From Microcystis viridis FACHB-1342 (GTDB lineage Bacteria; Cyanobacteriota; Cyanobacteriia; Cyanobacteriales; Microcystaceae): a DNA stretch of 64,000 bases. Of the stretch, positions 9,417 to 19,070 are shown piece after piece; within the stretch, counting starts at the first letter, position 1, and the number at the start of each line of letters is the position of its first letter. The translations under genes were made by a program, and so were the position numbers. The notes under the pieces are model-generated. The model saw nothing but the letters and a program-made list of their open reading frames with translations. It was not told the DNA's origin and made no database searches. The DNA is taken from positions 1-64,000 of the forward strand of contig NZ_JACJSV010000010.1 of the NCBI RefSeq assembly GCF_014698335.1, in the 5' to 3' direction.

Positions 9417-10007
9417 CTATAATTCCCGACGACCTTCTAAAGCTCTCGCTAAAGTTACTTCATCAGCGTATTCCAGATCGCCGCCCATGGGCAACCCGAA
9501 AGCGATACGGGTAACTTTAGTGAAGGGTTTCAGTAAACCCCCGATATACAAAGTCGTGGTTTCCCCCTCGACACTGGGACTGATAGCTAAGATAACTTCC
9601 TGAATTTTTTTCTGGCTGACTCTGGTGACTAAAGACTGTATATTTAATTGATCCGGTCCAATCCCATCCATAGGTGAGATAACACCCCCTAAAACGTGAT
9701 ATTTGCCCGAATATTCCCTAGTTTTCTCCAAAGCAATCACATCTCTGGAGTCAGCTACCACACAGATAGTCCCCGTTTCTCGGTTAGGATTGCGGCAAAT
9801 TTCGCAGATCGGTTCGGCCGAAAGATGAAAACAAACCTGACATAATCCTACTTGTTTTTTAGCCGCTACGATCGCCTGGGCCAATTCGATCGCATCTTGT
9901 TCTGGTCGTTTGAGAATATACAGGGCCAAACGTTGGGCGCTTTTGGGTCCGACTCCAGGTAATTTTTGTAACTGCTCGATCAAACGAGCTAAAGGCGGTG
10001 TATAAAT
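9417..10007 (-). CDS. recR: Recombination mediator RecR, probably with an AUU start
   Basis: RecR works with RecF/RecO to load RecA at gaps. The product shows the N-terminal helix-hairpin-helix ('[14 protein letters not shown]'), the four-Cys zinc finger ('[16 protein letters not shown]') and the Toprim domain ('VVADSRDV', '[11 protein letters not shown]'). The first standard initiation codon is TTG at 9981-9983, but that would remove conserved residues 'YTPPLAR', which are encoded in frame just upstream. Continuing upstream, ATT at 10005-10007 has AGAGGA nine bases before it and gives 196 residues, the family's usual length. A stop codon formed by a TGATAAC repeat lies eight codons further up. 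The gene is convergent with the protease gene. Confidence 0.92.
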   Translation of the reverse strand: MYTPPLARLIEQLQKLPGVGPKSAQRLALYILKRPEQDAIELAQAIVAAKKQVGLCQVCFHLSAEPICEICRNPNRETGTICVVADSRDVIALEKTREYSGKYHVLGGVISPMDGIGPDQLNIQSLVTRVSQKKIQEVILAISPSVEGETTTLYIGGLLKPFTKVTRIAFGLPMGGDLEYADEVTLARALEGRREL

Positions 10008-10019
10008 AGCAGTTAATCC

Positions 10020-10068
10020 TCTTATCAGTTATCAGTTATCAGTTATCAGTGGGTAAGTTATCAGTTAT
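10020..10068. repeat. GTTATCA heptamer array
   Basis: Tandem GTTATCA units, interrupted once by GTGGGTAA, lie immediately upstream of recR. They include the base run that supplies the in-frame stop before its start. Confidence 0.85.
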
Positions 10069-10149
10069 CAGATTTGAGTTTTCAAGTGAGCAGTGTTACA
10101 TGGAAGTTTCCTGCTGTCTTTTCACTGTTTACTGCTCACTGTTTACTAA

Positions 10150-10683
10150 CTAAGACCTTTTTGGTAAACGGACATCGATAACACTGGTGTTGAAATTATA
10201 ATTATCTCCTTCCAACTCGATTAAAGTGCCAATTTTCACCTTTTGACCGCCAACAACCGCACCAGTGTCGGTAACTTCCGCTTGACCACTGAGAGTCATA
10301 ATCATATCTTGAGAATAGTTTTCCGTGCGGGGATCCGGTAGGACTTTCACACTACCATCCGGCTGCGGAACTAAGACATTTCTGGATAAAGGTTTAACAT
10401 TTTTTATATCCACTTGACCAGCCGGTTGATTACGAATAACAATATTAGTTTTCTTCTCGGTATTGAATTGATTAATCAAAGCATTGGGATTGAGAACACT
10501 TAAACCCCGGACAATAACATCCACTTCTATGGGTTCTTTGGTAACTTGAGCGATCGTACTTTTACCACTTGTCCCCGGTACAACAAAAATACCGATAATT
10601 GTCAATAAAATTACTAAGGCCGCTCCGATATCAAGCAAGCTAAATTTACCGAATAAACGTCCTTTTGAGTCTAATAACTGCAT
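10150..10683 (-). CDS. DUF4330 membrane-anchored protein
   Basis: The 177-residue product matches the DUF4330 pattern: 'LLDSKGRLFGKFSLLDIGA' leading into one transmembrane helix (about residues 17-36, 'AALVILLTIIGIFVVPG'), then a beta-rich soluble domain ('VDVIVRGLSVLNP', 'GGQKVKIGTLIELEG'). The N-terminus would be cytoplasmic and the domain periplasmic. The function of the family is not known. It is separated from recR by repeat DNA and from speA by a divergent gap of 140 bases; no operon partner is apparent. Confidence 0.85.
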   Translation of the reverse strand: MQLLDSKGRLFGKFSLLDIGAALVILLTIIGIFVVPGTSGKSTIAQVTKEPIEVDVIVRGLSVLNPNALINQFNTEKKTNIVIRNQPAGQVDIKNVKPLSRNVLVPQPDGSVKVLPDPRTENYSQDMIMTLSGQAEVTDTGAVVGGQKVKIGTLIELEGDNYNFNTSVIDVRLPKRS

Positions 10684-10823
10684 AGCCTTGAATTTATATA
10701 GATGACTATTCCTAGAGATCGAGCCTAGAGAGTAAATTCTATCACGATCGGAATCTTGGTCGCAGACAGGAAGTCTGACTTAAGATAGAAGATCGGAGTC
10801 TCACACGGAGCGATCGATAGACA

Positions 10824-12863
10824 ATGGCGGGTAAAACTCAACTTAAGAAACAAGAAAAGCAATTATCTCCACTCGATCTGACCCCTTCTGACGGTAACAA
10901 CCTCGAAAAAGTTGCCCCCGTTAAACATTGGTCGATCGAAGATAGCGAAAATCTCTATCGCATCCAAGGCTGGGGAGAACCCTATTTCTCGATCAATGCC
11001 GCAGGAAATATTACCGTTTCGCCCCAGGGAGAAAGGGGCGGTTCTTTGGACTTATACGAGTTAGTTTCAGCGATTAAGCGGCGAAATATCGGTTTACCCT
11101 TACTAATTCGGTTTAGTGATATTTTGGAAGACCGGATCGAGCGCCTAAATGCCTGTTTTAACCGAGCGATCGCCCGTTATAATTATGCCAACGTCTATCG
11201 CGGTGTCTATCCGATCAAGTGCAATCAACACCGTCACATCGTCGAGTCTTTAGTGCGTTTTGGCAAACCCTATCAATTTGGGCTGGAGGCTGGTTCAAAA
11301 CCTGAGCTAATGATTGCTTTAGCGACCCTAGAACCTGCCTTAAACGGCAAAAATGACAAAACACAACCCTTGCTAATTTGTAACGGCTATAAGGACAAAG
11401 AATACCTGGAAACTGCCCTATTGACCACTCGTCTCGGTCATCGGCCTTTGATTGTCATCGAACAATTGGAGGAATTATATTTAACCCTGCGCGTCAGTCG
11501 TCAGTTAGGAATTGCCCCACATTTGGGAGTGCGTGCGAAACTGGGGACAAAAGGGGTGGGCCGTTGGGGATGTTCCACGGGAGACCGGGCCAAATTCGGT
11601 TTAACCGTCCCGGAAATCTTAACGGTGGTGACGGAATTAGAACAAGCGGGGATGTTAGATTGTCTGCAACTGCTGCACTATCATATCGGGTCGCAAATCT
11701 CCGCTATTAGCGTCATTAAGGATGCTATTCGCGAAGCTAGTCAGATTTATGTGGAATTAGCGAAATTAGGGGCAAATATGACCTATCTCGATGTGGGGGG
11801 TGGTTTAGGGGTGGATTACGATGGCTCAAAAACTAACTTCTACGCCTCAAAAAACTACAATATGCAGAATTATGCCAATGATATCGTGGCTGAGGTCAAG
11901 GAAGCTTGTGAAGATGCCCAGATTTCACCCCCAATTCTCATCAGTGAAAGTGGCCGGGCGATCGCTTCTCATCAATCGGTGTTAGTCTTTGATATCTTGG
12001 GAAGTAGTGAGGTTCCCCAAAATCCCCCCGATCCCTGCAATGGGAAAGAACATCTGATCCTCCGTAATCTCTGGGAAACCTACACGGGTATCGATGAGCG
12101 CAATTATCAGGAAGCTTATCACGATGCGGGACAGTTCAAAGAGGAGGCGATTAGTCTGTTTAATTTCGGTTATCTCAGTCTCAAAGAACGAGCTAGAGCC
12201 GAACAATTGTACTGGGCTTGTTGTCACAAAATTCTGCAAGTGGCCCGACAAGAGGATTATGTTCCCGATGACTTGGAAGACTTAGAGCAAATTATGGCCT
12301 CAATTTATTATGCCAATCTCTCGGTTTTTCAATCAGTTCCCGATAGTTGGGCGATCGATCAACTATTTCCAATTATGCCGATCCATCGTCTTGATCGAGA
12401 ACCTACTCAAAGAGGAATTCTCGCCGATTTAACCTGTGATAGTGATGGGAAAATTGCCCAGTTTATCGATTTGCGCGGGGACATAAAATCAGTTTTAGAA
12501 TTGCATCCGTTGGAGTACAAAAACGGTAAACATTCTCCAGAACCCTATTATCTAGGAATGTTTTTGGTGGGTGCTTATCAAGAGATTATGGGCAATTTAC
12601 ATAATCTTTTTGGCGATACTAACGTGGTACATATTCAGATGAGTCCCAAGGGGTACGATATCGAGTATCTAGTCAAAGGAGATACGATCACGGAAGTATT
12701 AAGTTATGTGCAGTATTCTGCGGAAGACCTGTTAGAAAGAATTCGTCTTCGTTGTGAACAAGCTTTGCAGGAAAATCGCATGACTGTGGAAGAATCCCAG
12801 TTACTACTACAGGATTATGAACGCAGTTTGCGACGTTATACCTATCTAGTGGGTGGGGATTAA
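10824..12863 (+). CDS. speA: Biosynthetic arginine decarboxylase
   Basis: The 679-residue PLP enzyme decarboxylates arginine to agmatine, the first step of polyamine synthesis by the agmatine route. The alanine-racemase-like barrel holds the PLP lysine in 'YPIKCNQ', with 'FGLEAGSKPEL' after it; 'LHYHIGSQ' and 'YLDVGGGLGVDYDGS' are the phosphate-binding and adjacent strands. The C-terminal beta domain includes 'PTQRGILADLTCDSDGKI'. Length is close to that of other SpeA proteins (about 630-690). An HIP1 site lies inside the gene near 11164. Cyanobacteria often have two SpeA paralogues; only this one is here. Confidence 0.97.
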   Translation: MAGKTQLKKQEKQLSPLDLTPSDGNNLEKVAPVKHWSIEDSENLYRIQGWGEPYFSINAAGNITVSPQGERGGSLDLYELVSAIKRRNIGLPLLIRFSDILEDRIERLNACFNRAIARYNYANVYRGVYPIKCNQHRHIVESLVRFGKPYQFGLEAGSKPELMIALATLEPALNGKNDKTQPLLICNGYKDKEYLETALLTTRLGHRPLIVIEQLEELYLTLRVSRQLGIAPHLGVRAKLGTKGVGRWGCSTGDRAKFGLTVPEILTVVTELEQAGMLDCLQLLHYHIGSQISAISVIKDAIREASQIYVELAKLGANMTYLDVGGGLGVDYDGSKTNFYASKNYNMQNYANDIVAEVKEACEDAQISPPILISESGRAIASHQSVLVFDILGSSEVPQNPPDPCNGKEHLILRNLWETYTGIDERNYQEAYHDAGQFKEEAISLFNFGYLSLKERARAEQLYWACCHKILQVARQEDYVPDDLEDLEQIMASIYYANLSVFQSVPDSWAIDQLFPIMPIHRLDREPTQRGILADLTCDSDGKIAQFIDLRGDIKSVLELHPLEYKNGKHSPEPYYLGMFLVGAYQEIMGNLHNLFGDTNVVHIQMSPKGYDIEYLVKGDTITEVLSYVQYSAEDLLERIRLRCEQALQENRMTVEESQLLLQDYERSLRRYTYLVGGD

Positions 12864-13472
12864 TAGAGGTTACTTGTGGGGGAAATTTAGCTCATTTTCC
12901 CTTTTTAAAGCATTGATCGCAGAATTTTGGGCTAATGCTACCTCTGGTAGTACATTTATATGTATTTTCTCACTCCTTTCTTGCCGTCCCGCAGGAGGGA
13001 AGCGACATCAACATCTATTTCGTAAAAATTTAGTTACAAATACTTTGCGATTTGTGTCAATAACTTGCTACCTGCTACTTTTGCTACAGGAAATAGGTTA
13101 CAACCCACATTCCGCATTTCTTATCATTCAATTGATAATTTGATAATTATTACTAATACATTGCTTACAACCCATTGGCAGGAAGGATTATAGCTACAAT
13201 TATTGATTTTCATCAAGGTGATGTAAAAATATATAAAAATATATAAAAATATATAAAAATGTGCGGAATTTCGGTTACAACTAATGATGGAATAGAGTAA
13301 GTGGGTGGGTGGAATTAAGTATAAGATGAACGTAGGTTGGACTTCGGCCGTGAGCTTTTGCCGAACGGTTGAAGAATGAAACCCAACTCCTGCTCATGTT
13401 ACGCTACCGCCAACCCATCCTACCAATAATTTTGCCTCCCTACTTAAGAGTCTTTACTCAAGGATAAAAAAG
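12864..13472. other. Intergenic stretch with short repeats
   Basis: No convincing gene. The 96-codon frame that starts inside the end of speA has no family resemblance. The stretch holds a 10-base tandem repeat ATATAAAAAT (about 13224-13260), two direct GGTTACAAC motifs with inverted TTCCGCA/TGCGGAA nearby (about 13088-13275), and a diffuse inverted-repeat unit between GTAGGTTGG (about 13331) and CCAACCCATCC (about 13412) that looks like an old small mobile element. Confidence 0.6.
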
Positions 13473-15419
13473 ATGCTTGACCAAAGTTTCAACCTATCAG
13501 ACAGCAATGTTTTAGATGATATCTTCCAGTTACCAACCCTTGGCGTGGGATCAGGTTTAGGACGCTCCGACTTGATTACCCCTTTTGTCCGCAAAAGTCT
13601 CCAGGGACTGGATTCTGACTTTTTAAGCAATTCTCTGGAAGAATACCAGCTAGAACTGAAAAATCGCTGGCAATCATCCGAATCCCTTTCCTCTTGGCCT
13701 CAAGACGGTGATTTTTTAACGGGTCAAAGTAGTTTTGTGGGTCTTTCCAGTTCTGTTGACCTAGCCGGCAATACCCTCGCTACTGCCAGAGCGATTACCG
13801 TCGGTTCCAGCACCACCAGTTACACCGATTGGGTAGGAAGCACCGATACCAACGATTACTATCGTTTCACCCTCGCTAATTCTAGTAACTTTAATCTCAG
13901 TCTCACCGGAATGACCGCCGATGCGGACGTGCGACTGTTAAATAGTAGCGGTTCTTTCATTGCCTCCTCTACTAACGGTGGTACGGCTTCTGAGAGTATT
14001 ACCCGTCAGTTGAGTGCAGGCACCTACTACATTCGTGTCTATCCCTATCAAAGTGCTAATACCAACTATAATCTTGCTGTTTCGGCTACCAGTATTGACC
14101 TAGCCGGCAATACCCTCGCCACTGCCAGAGCGATTACCGTCGGTTCCAGCACCACCAGTTACACCGATTGGGTAGGAAGCACCGACACCAACGATTACTA
14201 TAGTTTTTCCCTCGCTAATTCTAGTAACTTTAATCTCAGTCTCACCGGAATGACCGCCGACGGGGACGTGCAACTGTTAAATAGTGGCGGTTCTGTCATT
14301 GCCTCCTCTACTAACGGTGGTACGGCTTCTGAGAGCATTACCGGTCAGTTGAGTGCAGGTACCTACTACATTCATGTCTATCCCTATCAAAGTGCTAATA
14401 CCAACTATAATCTCGCTGTTTCGGCTACCAGTGACGGTGGTGGAACTGGATTTAACTCCACCTATGGTTACGGTTTAGTTAACGCTGCCGCTGCCGTTGC
14501 TCAAGCAATTAGTCAACCCACTTTTGCCGATGTTCCTAACTTGGGAGGTAATAACTGGGGTAATGATATGGTTAACGCCCCTGAAGCTTGGGCAAGAGGT
14601 TATACAGGACAAGGTGTTACAGTGGCTGTAATTGATTCTGGTGTGGACATTTCCCACCAAGACCTGAGCAATAATATTTGGCGCAATACAGGGGAAATTG
14701 CCGGTAATGGCATTGATGACGACGGAAATGGCTATACCGATGACGTTTATGGCTGGAACTTTGGTGTCGGTCAAAATAACAATAACGTTCTACCCGGAAC
14801 CAGTTCTTCTGGACAAGGACACGGAACTCACGTCGCTGGGACAATTGCCGCCGCTAATAACGGCATTGGTATGACGGGCGTTGCCTATAATTCCCGAATT
14901 ATGGCGATTCGTATGGGAGATGTAGATTCACAAGGTCGGTTTACTAATGGGGGCAACCTTGCTCAAGCCATCCGCTATGCAGTGGATAATGGCGCTCGCG
15001 TCATTAATATGAGTTTGGGATGGTCTGATTCAACTGCTTTACGCGATGCCCTTGCCTATGCCGCTAGTCGCAATGTGATTACGGTTAGTGCAGCTGGCAA
15101 CTCTAGCTTGTCTTCTCCCGGAACACCTGCATACTACGCTACCCAATACGGTCTTTCCGTCGGTGCCGTCAATAGCAACCGGACAATTGCTAGTTTCTCC
15201 AATCGTGCCGGAACTAACAGCAGTATGCAGCACGTTATGGCTCCGGGGGTGAATGTTTATTCGACTGTACCGGGCAACGGATACGCGAGTTACAGCGGAA
15301 CCTCGATGGCGGCTCCCCATGTGGCAGGAGTAGTGGCTTTAATGCTCGGGGCTAATCCCAACTTAACCCATGCTCAAGTCCGCAGTATTCTCACTAGCAG
15401 TGCTGTCCGTCTTACTTAA
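13473..15419 (+). CDS. Subtilisin-like serine protease with two N-terminal PPC domains
   Basis: The 648-residue protein is an S8 peptidase. Its triad is Asp388 ('VAVIDSGVD'), His450 ('GHGTHVAGT') and Ser611 ('SGTSMAAPHVAG'), with the oxyanion Asn in 'SAAGNSS'. Residues about 96-321 are two near-identical pre-peptidase C-terminal (PPC) domains, 113 residues each, which normally sit at the other end of secreted proteases. A 'YGYGLVNAAAAV' linker precedes the catalytic part. There is no classical signal peptide. AAGGAT lies about nine bases before the ATG. The C-terminus seems short: the stop follows 'SSAVRLT', and the same frame continues beyond it with 'NAINAHN', as in longer relatives, suggesting a late nonsense change. 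Confidence 0.92.
   Translation: MLDQSFNLSDSNVLDDIFQLPTLGVGSGLGRSDLITPFVRKSLQGLDSDFLSNSLEEYQLELKNRWQSSESLSSWPQDGDFLTGQSSFVGLSSSVDLAGNTLATARAITVGSSTTSYTDWVGSTDTNDYYRFTLANSSNFNLSLTGMTADADVRLLNSSGSFIASSTNGGTASESITRQLSAGTYYIRVYPYQSANTNYNLAVSATSIDLAGNTLATARAITVGSSTTSYTDWVGSTDTNDYYSFSLANSSNFNLSLTGMTADGDVQLLNSGGSVIASSTNGGTASESITGQLSAGTYYIHVYPYQSANTNYNLAVSATSDGGGTGFNSTYGYGLVNAAAAVAQAISQPTFADVPNLGGNNWGNDMVNAPEAWARGYTGQGVTVAVIDSGVDISHQDLSNNIWRNTGEIAGNGIDDDGNGYTDDVYGWNFGVGQNNNNVLPGTSSSGQGHGTHVAGTIAAANNGIGMTGVAYNSRIMAIRMGDVDSQGRFTNGGNLAQAIRYAVDNGARVINMSLGWSDSTALRDALAYAASRNVITVSAAGNSSLSSPGTPAYYATQYGLSVGAVNSNRTIASFSNRAGTNSSMQHVMAPGVNVYSTVPGNGYASYSGTSMAAPHVAGVVALMLGANPNLTHAQVRSILTSSAVRLT
13758..14435 (+). 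repeat. 339-bp tandem duplication inside the subtilase gene
   Basis: Units 13758-14096 and 14097-14435 encode successive PPC domains. They are nearly identical in DNA as well as protein, so the duplication is recent or kept alike by gene conversion. Confidence 0.9.
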
Positions 15420-15537
15420 AACGCTATTAATGCTCACAACCCAGAGCATTCCTAGTTAACCAATGCTGAAGAAAGTCTCTGTTGGATTCTGCACGAGGCT
15501 TTTCTTCAGCCAAAATAACAGCCAAATCGCCAAAACT

Positions 15538-16005
15538 ATGATTTATCCTAACTTTCGCTGGTTCCTAAGTTTGACCATTATTCTAGTTACAATGATGAGC
15601 TTTACTGACCCGAATTTCTCTCAATCAAAACAGGGTATTTCTGGCACTATTCTTCGTCTTAGCGGCGACCAAATGCCCACTATAGACACAACATCCTTAA
15701 GAACAAAACCTGAACCTATTAAAACAACTGTTTGGATTTTTTCAGGTAGAATTCCCGCTCAAGGAACCAACTGGTCAGTAGCCCAAGCCCAAAAACATCC
15801 TCACCTAATCAAGCAAATAAGTAGTGATTCTCAAGGTAATTTTTTTGTGGAATTGCCCTCAGGGGAATATACTCTCCTCGCTCAATATGATGACAATTTG
15901 TACCTCAATAATTTTTTAGGGGACGGCAGCTATGGAACCGTACAAGTGACTAACGGTCAAATTGTCAATATTCAGTTAATTAACACGGAAAAAGCTTATT
16001 TTTAG
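15538..16005 (+). CDS. Exported hypothetical protein with Cna-B/carboxypeptidase-regulatory-like fold
   Basis: From the ATG at 15538 the product is 155 residues: a signal peptide ('WFLSLTIILVTMMSF', residues about 7-22), then a beta-rich domain. The C-terminal part, 'SDSQGNFFVELPSGEYTLL', is the typical repeat of carboxypeptidase-regulatory or Cna-B-like beta sandwiches. Residues upstream of that start (frame open from 15463) do not look coding. Function is unknown. It follows the subtilase by 118 bases on the same strand and may share its transcript, which hints at a partner or substrate-binding accessory role, but this is inference. Confidence 0.65.
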   Translation: MIYPNFRWFLSLTIILVTMMSFTDPNFSQSKQGISGTILRLSGDQMPTIDTTSLRTKPEPIKTTVWIFSGRIPAQGTNWSVAQAQKHPHLIKQISSDSQGNFFVELPSGEYTLLAQYDDNLYLNNFLGDGSYGTVQVTNGQIVNIQLINTEKAYF

Positions 16006-16024
16006 CAATTATTGTCCCAAAACG

Positions 16025-16047
16025 CTCAAGAAATAACATTTCTTGAG
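16025..16047. terminator. Hairpin after the exported-protein gene
   Basis: A perfect 10-bp stem CTCAAGAAAT / ATTTCTTGAG with a 3-base loop lies 20 bases after the upstream stop codon. It has no clear T-run, so it is a weak or processing-type terminator at best. Confidence 0.45.
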
Positions 16048-16118
16048 AGTGAGATAGAAGAAAATAATTTACTATCTTGCTTGATTACGTCTGCATTTCG
16101 CCAGTATTTGAATTGGCG

Positions 16119-16413
16119 AATTCCTAGTCTTTTTAATTACGATAGGTCTGGCTCTGTAATTTCTTCGGCGATGTTCTCTAGCATTCTTGGAATCTCTTCT
16201 TCCGTTACGTCATTTCTTCGGCTAACATTTAAAATATCACCTTCTTTTAATTGTTCGAGTATATTCTCGGCTAGTCTTTTCGTATAAGTTCGTTTACTGG
16301 CGACAAAATCTAACTCTTCGCTCAAGGGTTTCCGACAATTATCGCACTTAAATTGACGACGATTAACTTGTGGGTACACTGGTTGTCCTGAGAGCGGCGA
16401 ATCTTTGACTAAA
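16119..16413 (-). pseudogene. ISL3-family transposase remnant
   Basis: The reverse strand encodes an N-terminal piece of an ISL3 (IS204/IS1001-type) transposase: 'PLSGQPVYPQVNRRQFKCDN' with the zinc-finger Cys pair, then 'KRTYTKRLAENILEQLKEGD' and 'TEEEIPRMLENIAEEITE'. The frame then meets TAA (16137-16139) where relatives have Asn, continues as 'LKRLGI', and after that loses similarity. The front is cut at about 16414, where a MITE begins. No start codon or catalytic DDE core remains, so it is dead. Confidence 0.75.
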
Positions 16414-16415
16414 TG

Positions 16416-16610
16416 GGGTTTGCTGAATAAATCTAAAAACCTTGTTTGATAAGACTTTTAGACTTTTTTGAAATCCAAAAGTGGTGGACATGGGAGTGAT
16501 CAGGGGGAAAATTCCAGGACTTTTTCCCTGAAAATTAGGTAATTGACCCCCTCAAAATGGGTAAAACCCCACACTCTACCCCCACGAAAAACTTTTTGCC
16601 ACAAACCCTA
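16416..16610. repeat. MITE-like element (inverted partner of 20332-20542)
   Basis: About 195 bp, from GGGTTTGCTGAATAAATC to TTTTTGCCACAAACCCTA. The whole unit reappears in reverse at 20332-20542 with scattered changes and an extra short GTGTAGG array there. This copy abuts the ISL3 remnant and ends about 100 bases before the RNase gene. Confidence 0.85.
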
Positions 16611-16706
16611 TCTAGTGGGTGGGGATTGATGATTGCTCTTGCCGATCGAGTAATCGATCGAGGATGATAGAAAATAGACAAAATAGATAGGCAGTAAAGG
16701 AAAACA

Positions 16707-18722
16707 GTGGAAAAGGGAACGCTGGTAGAATTTCGAGTGCAAGGAGAAAGGCGCTTAGGGGTGATCGATCGCCCAGAAGGTAAAAAAGATTGGATCGTCA
16801 TCGATCAAGGGGGAAACCCGCATAAACTGCGTCCCCAACGCTTCGATTACATTATCAAAGCAGGTCCGTCCAACCATAAGGAGATTGGCAATTTTCTGCG
16901 GGAAGTCCAACCCTATCTAGATCCCAGTGGTTTAGAAGTGGCCTGGGAATTATTAGCCGGGGAAAATCAGTTAGTCACTCCCGAAACCATGGCCGAGATT
17001 CTCTTTTCCGATCGCAGTCCCCAGTCTTGCTATGCAGCCCATTGTCTCTTGAGTGATGATAAAGTTTATTTTAAAAATAAAGGGGATGGTTACGAGGCCC
17101 GCTCGGAAAATCAGGTAGAGGAAATCAAACACCAGCTAGAGGTAGAACAACAGCGTCAACGGGAAAAAGGCCAATTTCTCCAACGTCTCCAACAGACCCT
17201 GGCCGGTGAAACGGTAGAATGGTCAGAAAGCGATCGAATTCGTCTGGAATCTCTAGAAAAATTTATCCTCCAACCCGAACAAAAATATCCAGCAGCCATG
17301 GACATACTCTCGCTGCTGGGCCGTTCCCAAACCCCCGAGGCTGCTTTTGAATTGTTAGTCGATTTGAAATGGTGGAGTAGTCACGAAAACCTTTTCCTGC
17401 GACGCAGTTCCTACCCTGTTCAATTCTCGAAAAAGGTACTTGATGTGACGCGTCTTAATTTACTCAATCCCCCTGCGGATGCGGATGTCAACAATCGTCT
17501 CGATTTAACCCACCAAAAAATTTATACCATCGACGATGAAAGTACCGAGGAAATCGATGACGGATTATCGGTGGAAATGCTCGCGGATGGTGGTCATCGT
17601 CTCTGGATTCATATTGCCGATCCTAGCCGTTTAGTGCTTCCCGATGATGAATTGGACCTAGAAGCGCGTCGTCGCAGTACCAGTCTCTATCTTCCCACGG
17701 GAATGGTTCCCATGTTTCCCCTAGAGTTGGCCGCCGGTCCAATGAGTTTGGTACAGGGTAAACTTTGTCCCGCATTGAGTTTTGGGGTAATCCTCGATGA
17801 AACGGGAGCGATCGCCGATTATCGTATCCATCCTAGTACAATTAAACCCACCTATCGCCTCACCTACGAAGATGTGGACGAAATGTTACATCTGGATCTG
17901 CAGCATGAACCGGAAGTGAAGATTCTCAACCGTTGGGCCAAACAACGCCACGCATGGCGCAAATCTCAGGGATCGATTAACATCCAAATGCCAGAATCAT
18001 CTATTAAGGTGAAGGCTAACGACGAAATTATCATAGAATTGCAGGAAGTTTCCCCATCTCGGCAATTAGTGGCGGAAATGATGATTTTAGCTGGAGAAAT
18101 CGCCGGTCGCTACTGTCAGGAACACGAGATACCCGTACCTTTCCGGGGACAACCACAACCGGAATTACCCCCCGATGAGGAGTTAATTTTACTACCTGCG
18201 GGCCCAGTGCGTTCCTGTGCCTTGCGTCGCTGTATGCCGCGCAGTGAGATGACGACGATTCCTAACCGTCATGCTAGTCTGGGATTGAATACCTATTCCC
18301 AAGTAACTTCGCCAATTCGCCGTTATACTGACCTTTTGACCCATTTTCAACTAAAAGCCCATCTCCGGGGCGATAAACTGCCTTTTACCCGGGATAGAAT
18401 GCAGGAAATTCTCTATAGTGTCGCTAGTTCGGCCCTGGAAGCCACCTCGGTGGAACGACAAACTAATCGTTATTGGAGTTTGGAATTTTTGCGACGACAG
18501 GGAGATCAAGTCTGGCAAGCTTTGGTATTGCGCTGGCTGCGGGAAGAGGAAAATTTAGGCTTGATTTTATTGGAGGAATTGGGGTTAGAATTACCCCATC
18601 GTTTTGAGCGATCGGTATCTTTAGGCGATCGCTTTCAAGTACAAGTTAGTCGCTCTGATCCCCACCGCGATGAGATCCGCTTCCGCGAGTTATCGGGTTT
18701 TGTCTCCTCCCAAGCAAGTTAA
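16707..18722 (+). CDS. RNase II/RNase R family exoribonuclease
   Basis: The 671-residue product carries an RNB catalytic domain. 'DDESTEEIDDGLSVE' (about residues 276-290) provides the metal-binding Asp cluster; 'WIHIADPSRLV' and the later 'YSQVTSPIRRYTDLLTH' are standard RNB motifs. It degrades RNA 3' to 5'. It is shorter than RNase R (about 730-810) and the N-terminal part is not a clear cold-shock domain, so it is closer to the RNase II-like cyanobacterial group. The start codon is GTG at 16707, with AAAGGA eight bases before it. The C-terminal S1-like part is short. It is co-directional with nadK but nearly 700 bases away. Confidence 0.92.
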   Translation: MEKGTLVEFRVQGERRLGVIDRPEGKKDWIVIDQGGNPHKLRPQRFDYIIKAGPSNHKEIGNFLREVQPYLDPSGLEVAWELLAGENQLVTPETMAEILFSDRSPQSCYAAHCLLSDDKVYFKNKGDGYEARSENQVEEIKHQLEVEQQRQREKGQFLQRLQQTLAGETVEWSESDRIRLESLEKFILQPEQKYPAAMDILSLLGRSQTPEAAFELLVDLKWWSSHENLFLRRSSYPVQFSKKVLDVTRLNLLNPPADADVNNRLDLTHQKIYTIDDESTEEIDDGLSVEMLADGGHRLWIHIADPSRLVLPDDELDLEARRRSTSLYLPTGMVPMFPLELAAGPMSLVQGKLCPALSFGVILDETGAIADYRIHPSTIKPTYRLTYEDVDEMLHLDLQHEPEVKILNRWAKQRHAWRKSQGSINIQMPESSIKVKANDEIIIELQEVSPSRQLVAEMMILAGEIAGRYCQEHEIPVPFRGQPQPELPPDEELILLPAGPVRSCALRRCMPRSEMTTIPNRHASLGLNTYSQVTSPIRRYTDLLTHFQLKAHLRGDKLPFTRDRMQEILYSVASSALEATSVERQTNRYWSLEFLRRQGDQVWQALVLRWLREEENLGLILLEELGLELPHRFERSVSLGDRFQVQVSRSDPHRDEIRFRELSGFVSSQAS

Positions 18723-18898
18723 TCTCTCGCGGAGACAGAATTCAGGAGTCGGGAGATAGGGGTTTAGGGGTTTAGGGAAATTTCAGCCAAATGCTCCACT
18801 CCCCTCTACCCTCTCCTTGAGTTAGCGGGTTCGTCATCTGATCCGTCTATTTCGGGTGCAGAACCTCTTGGCAGACTTTAAATACCGAACAATTTATT

Positions 18899-18975
18899 AT
18901 ACTAAATCCGTTGAGTATAGGCCACATATCAGGAGAGGCACTCATGCAAGAGGCAAAAGGGAGAATAATCGCTCT
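18899..18975. repeat. Partial ACTAAATCCGTTGAGTA element
   Basis: Shares ACTAAATCCGTTGAGTA, then CTCATGCAA and GGGAGAATAA, with the fuller unit at 47251-47370. The far end is not preserved here. Confidence 0.6.
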
Positions 18976-19070
18976 TCTGGAACTTTCGGAAATCCCCGAC
19001 CGAATCCAGATTCTGAAACCCTTGCTTGACAAGTGATCGCTAACTTTTTTTCTAATAAAAACTCAAATTT

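Noticed and set aside
12853-13143. 96-codon plus-strand frame after speA
   Set aside because: It starts inside the end of speA, has no ribosome-binding site, shows no family resemblance and runs through repeat-like DNA.
13224-13260. ATATAAAAAT tandem repeat as iterons of a replication origin
   Set aside because: Only about four units, no replication gene within 15 kb, and pure A/T low complexity; a chance or slippage array is simpler.
16012-16379. 91-codon plus-strand frame opposite the ISL3 remnant
   Set aside because: It is the antisense shadow of the transposase piece on the minus strand, whose residues match the ISL3 family.
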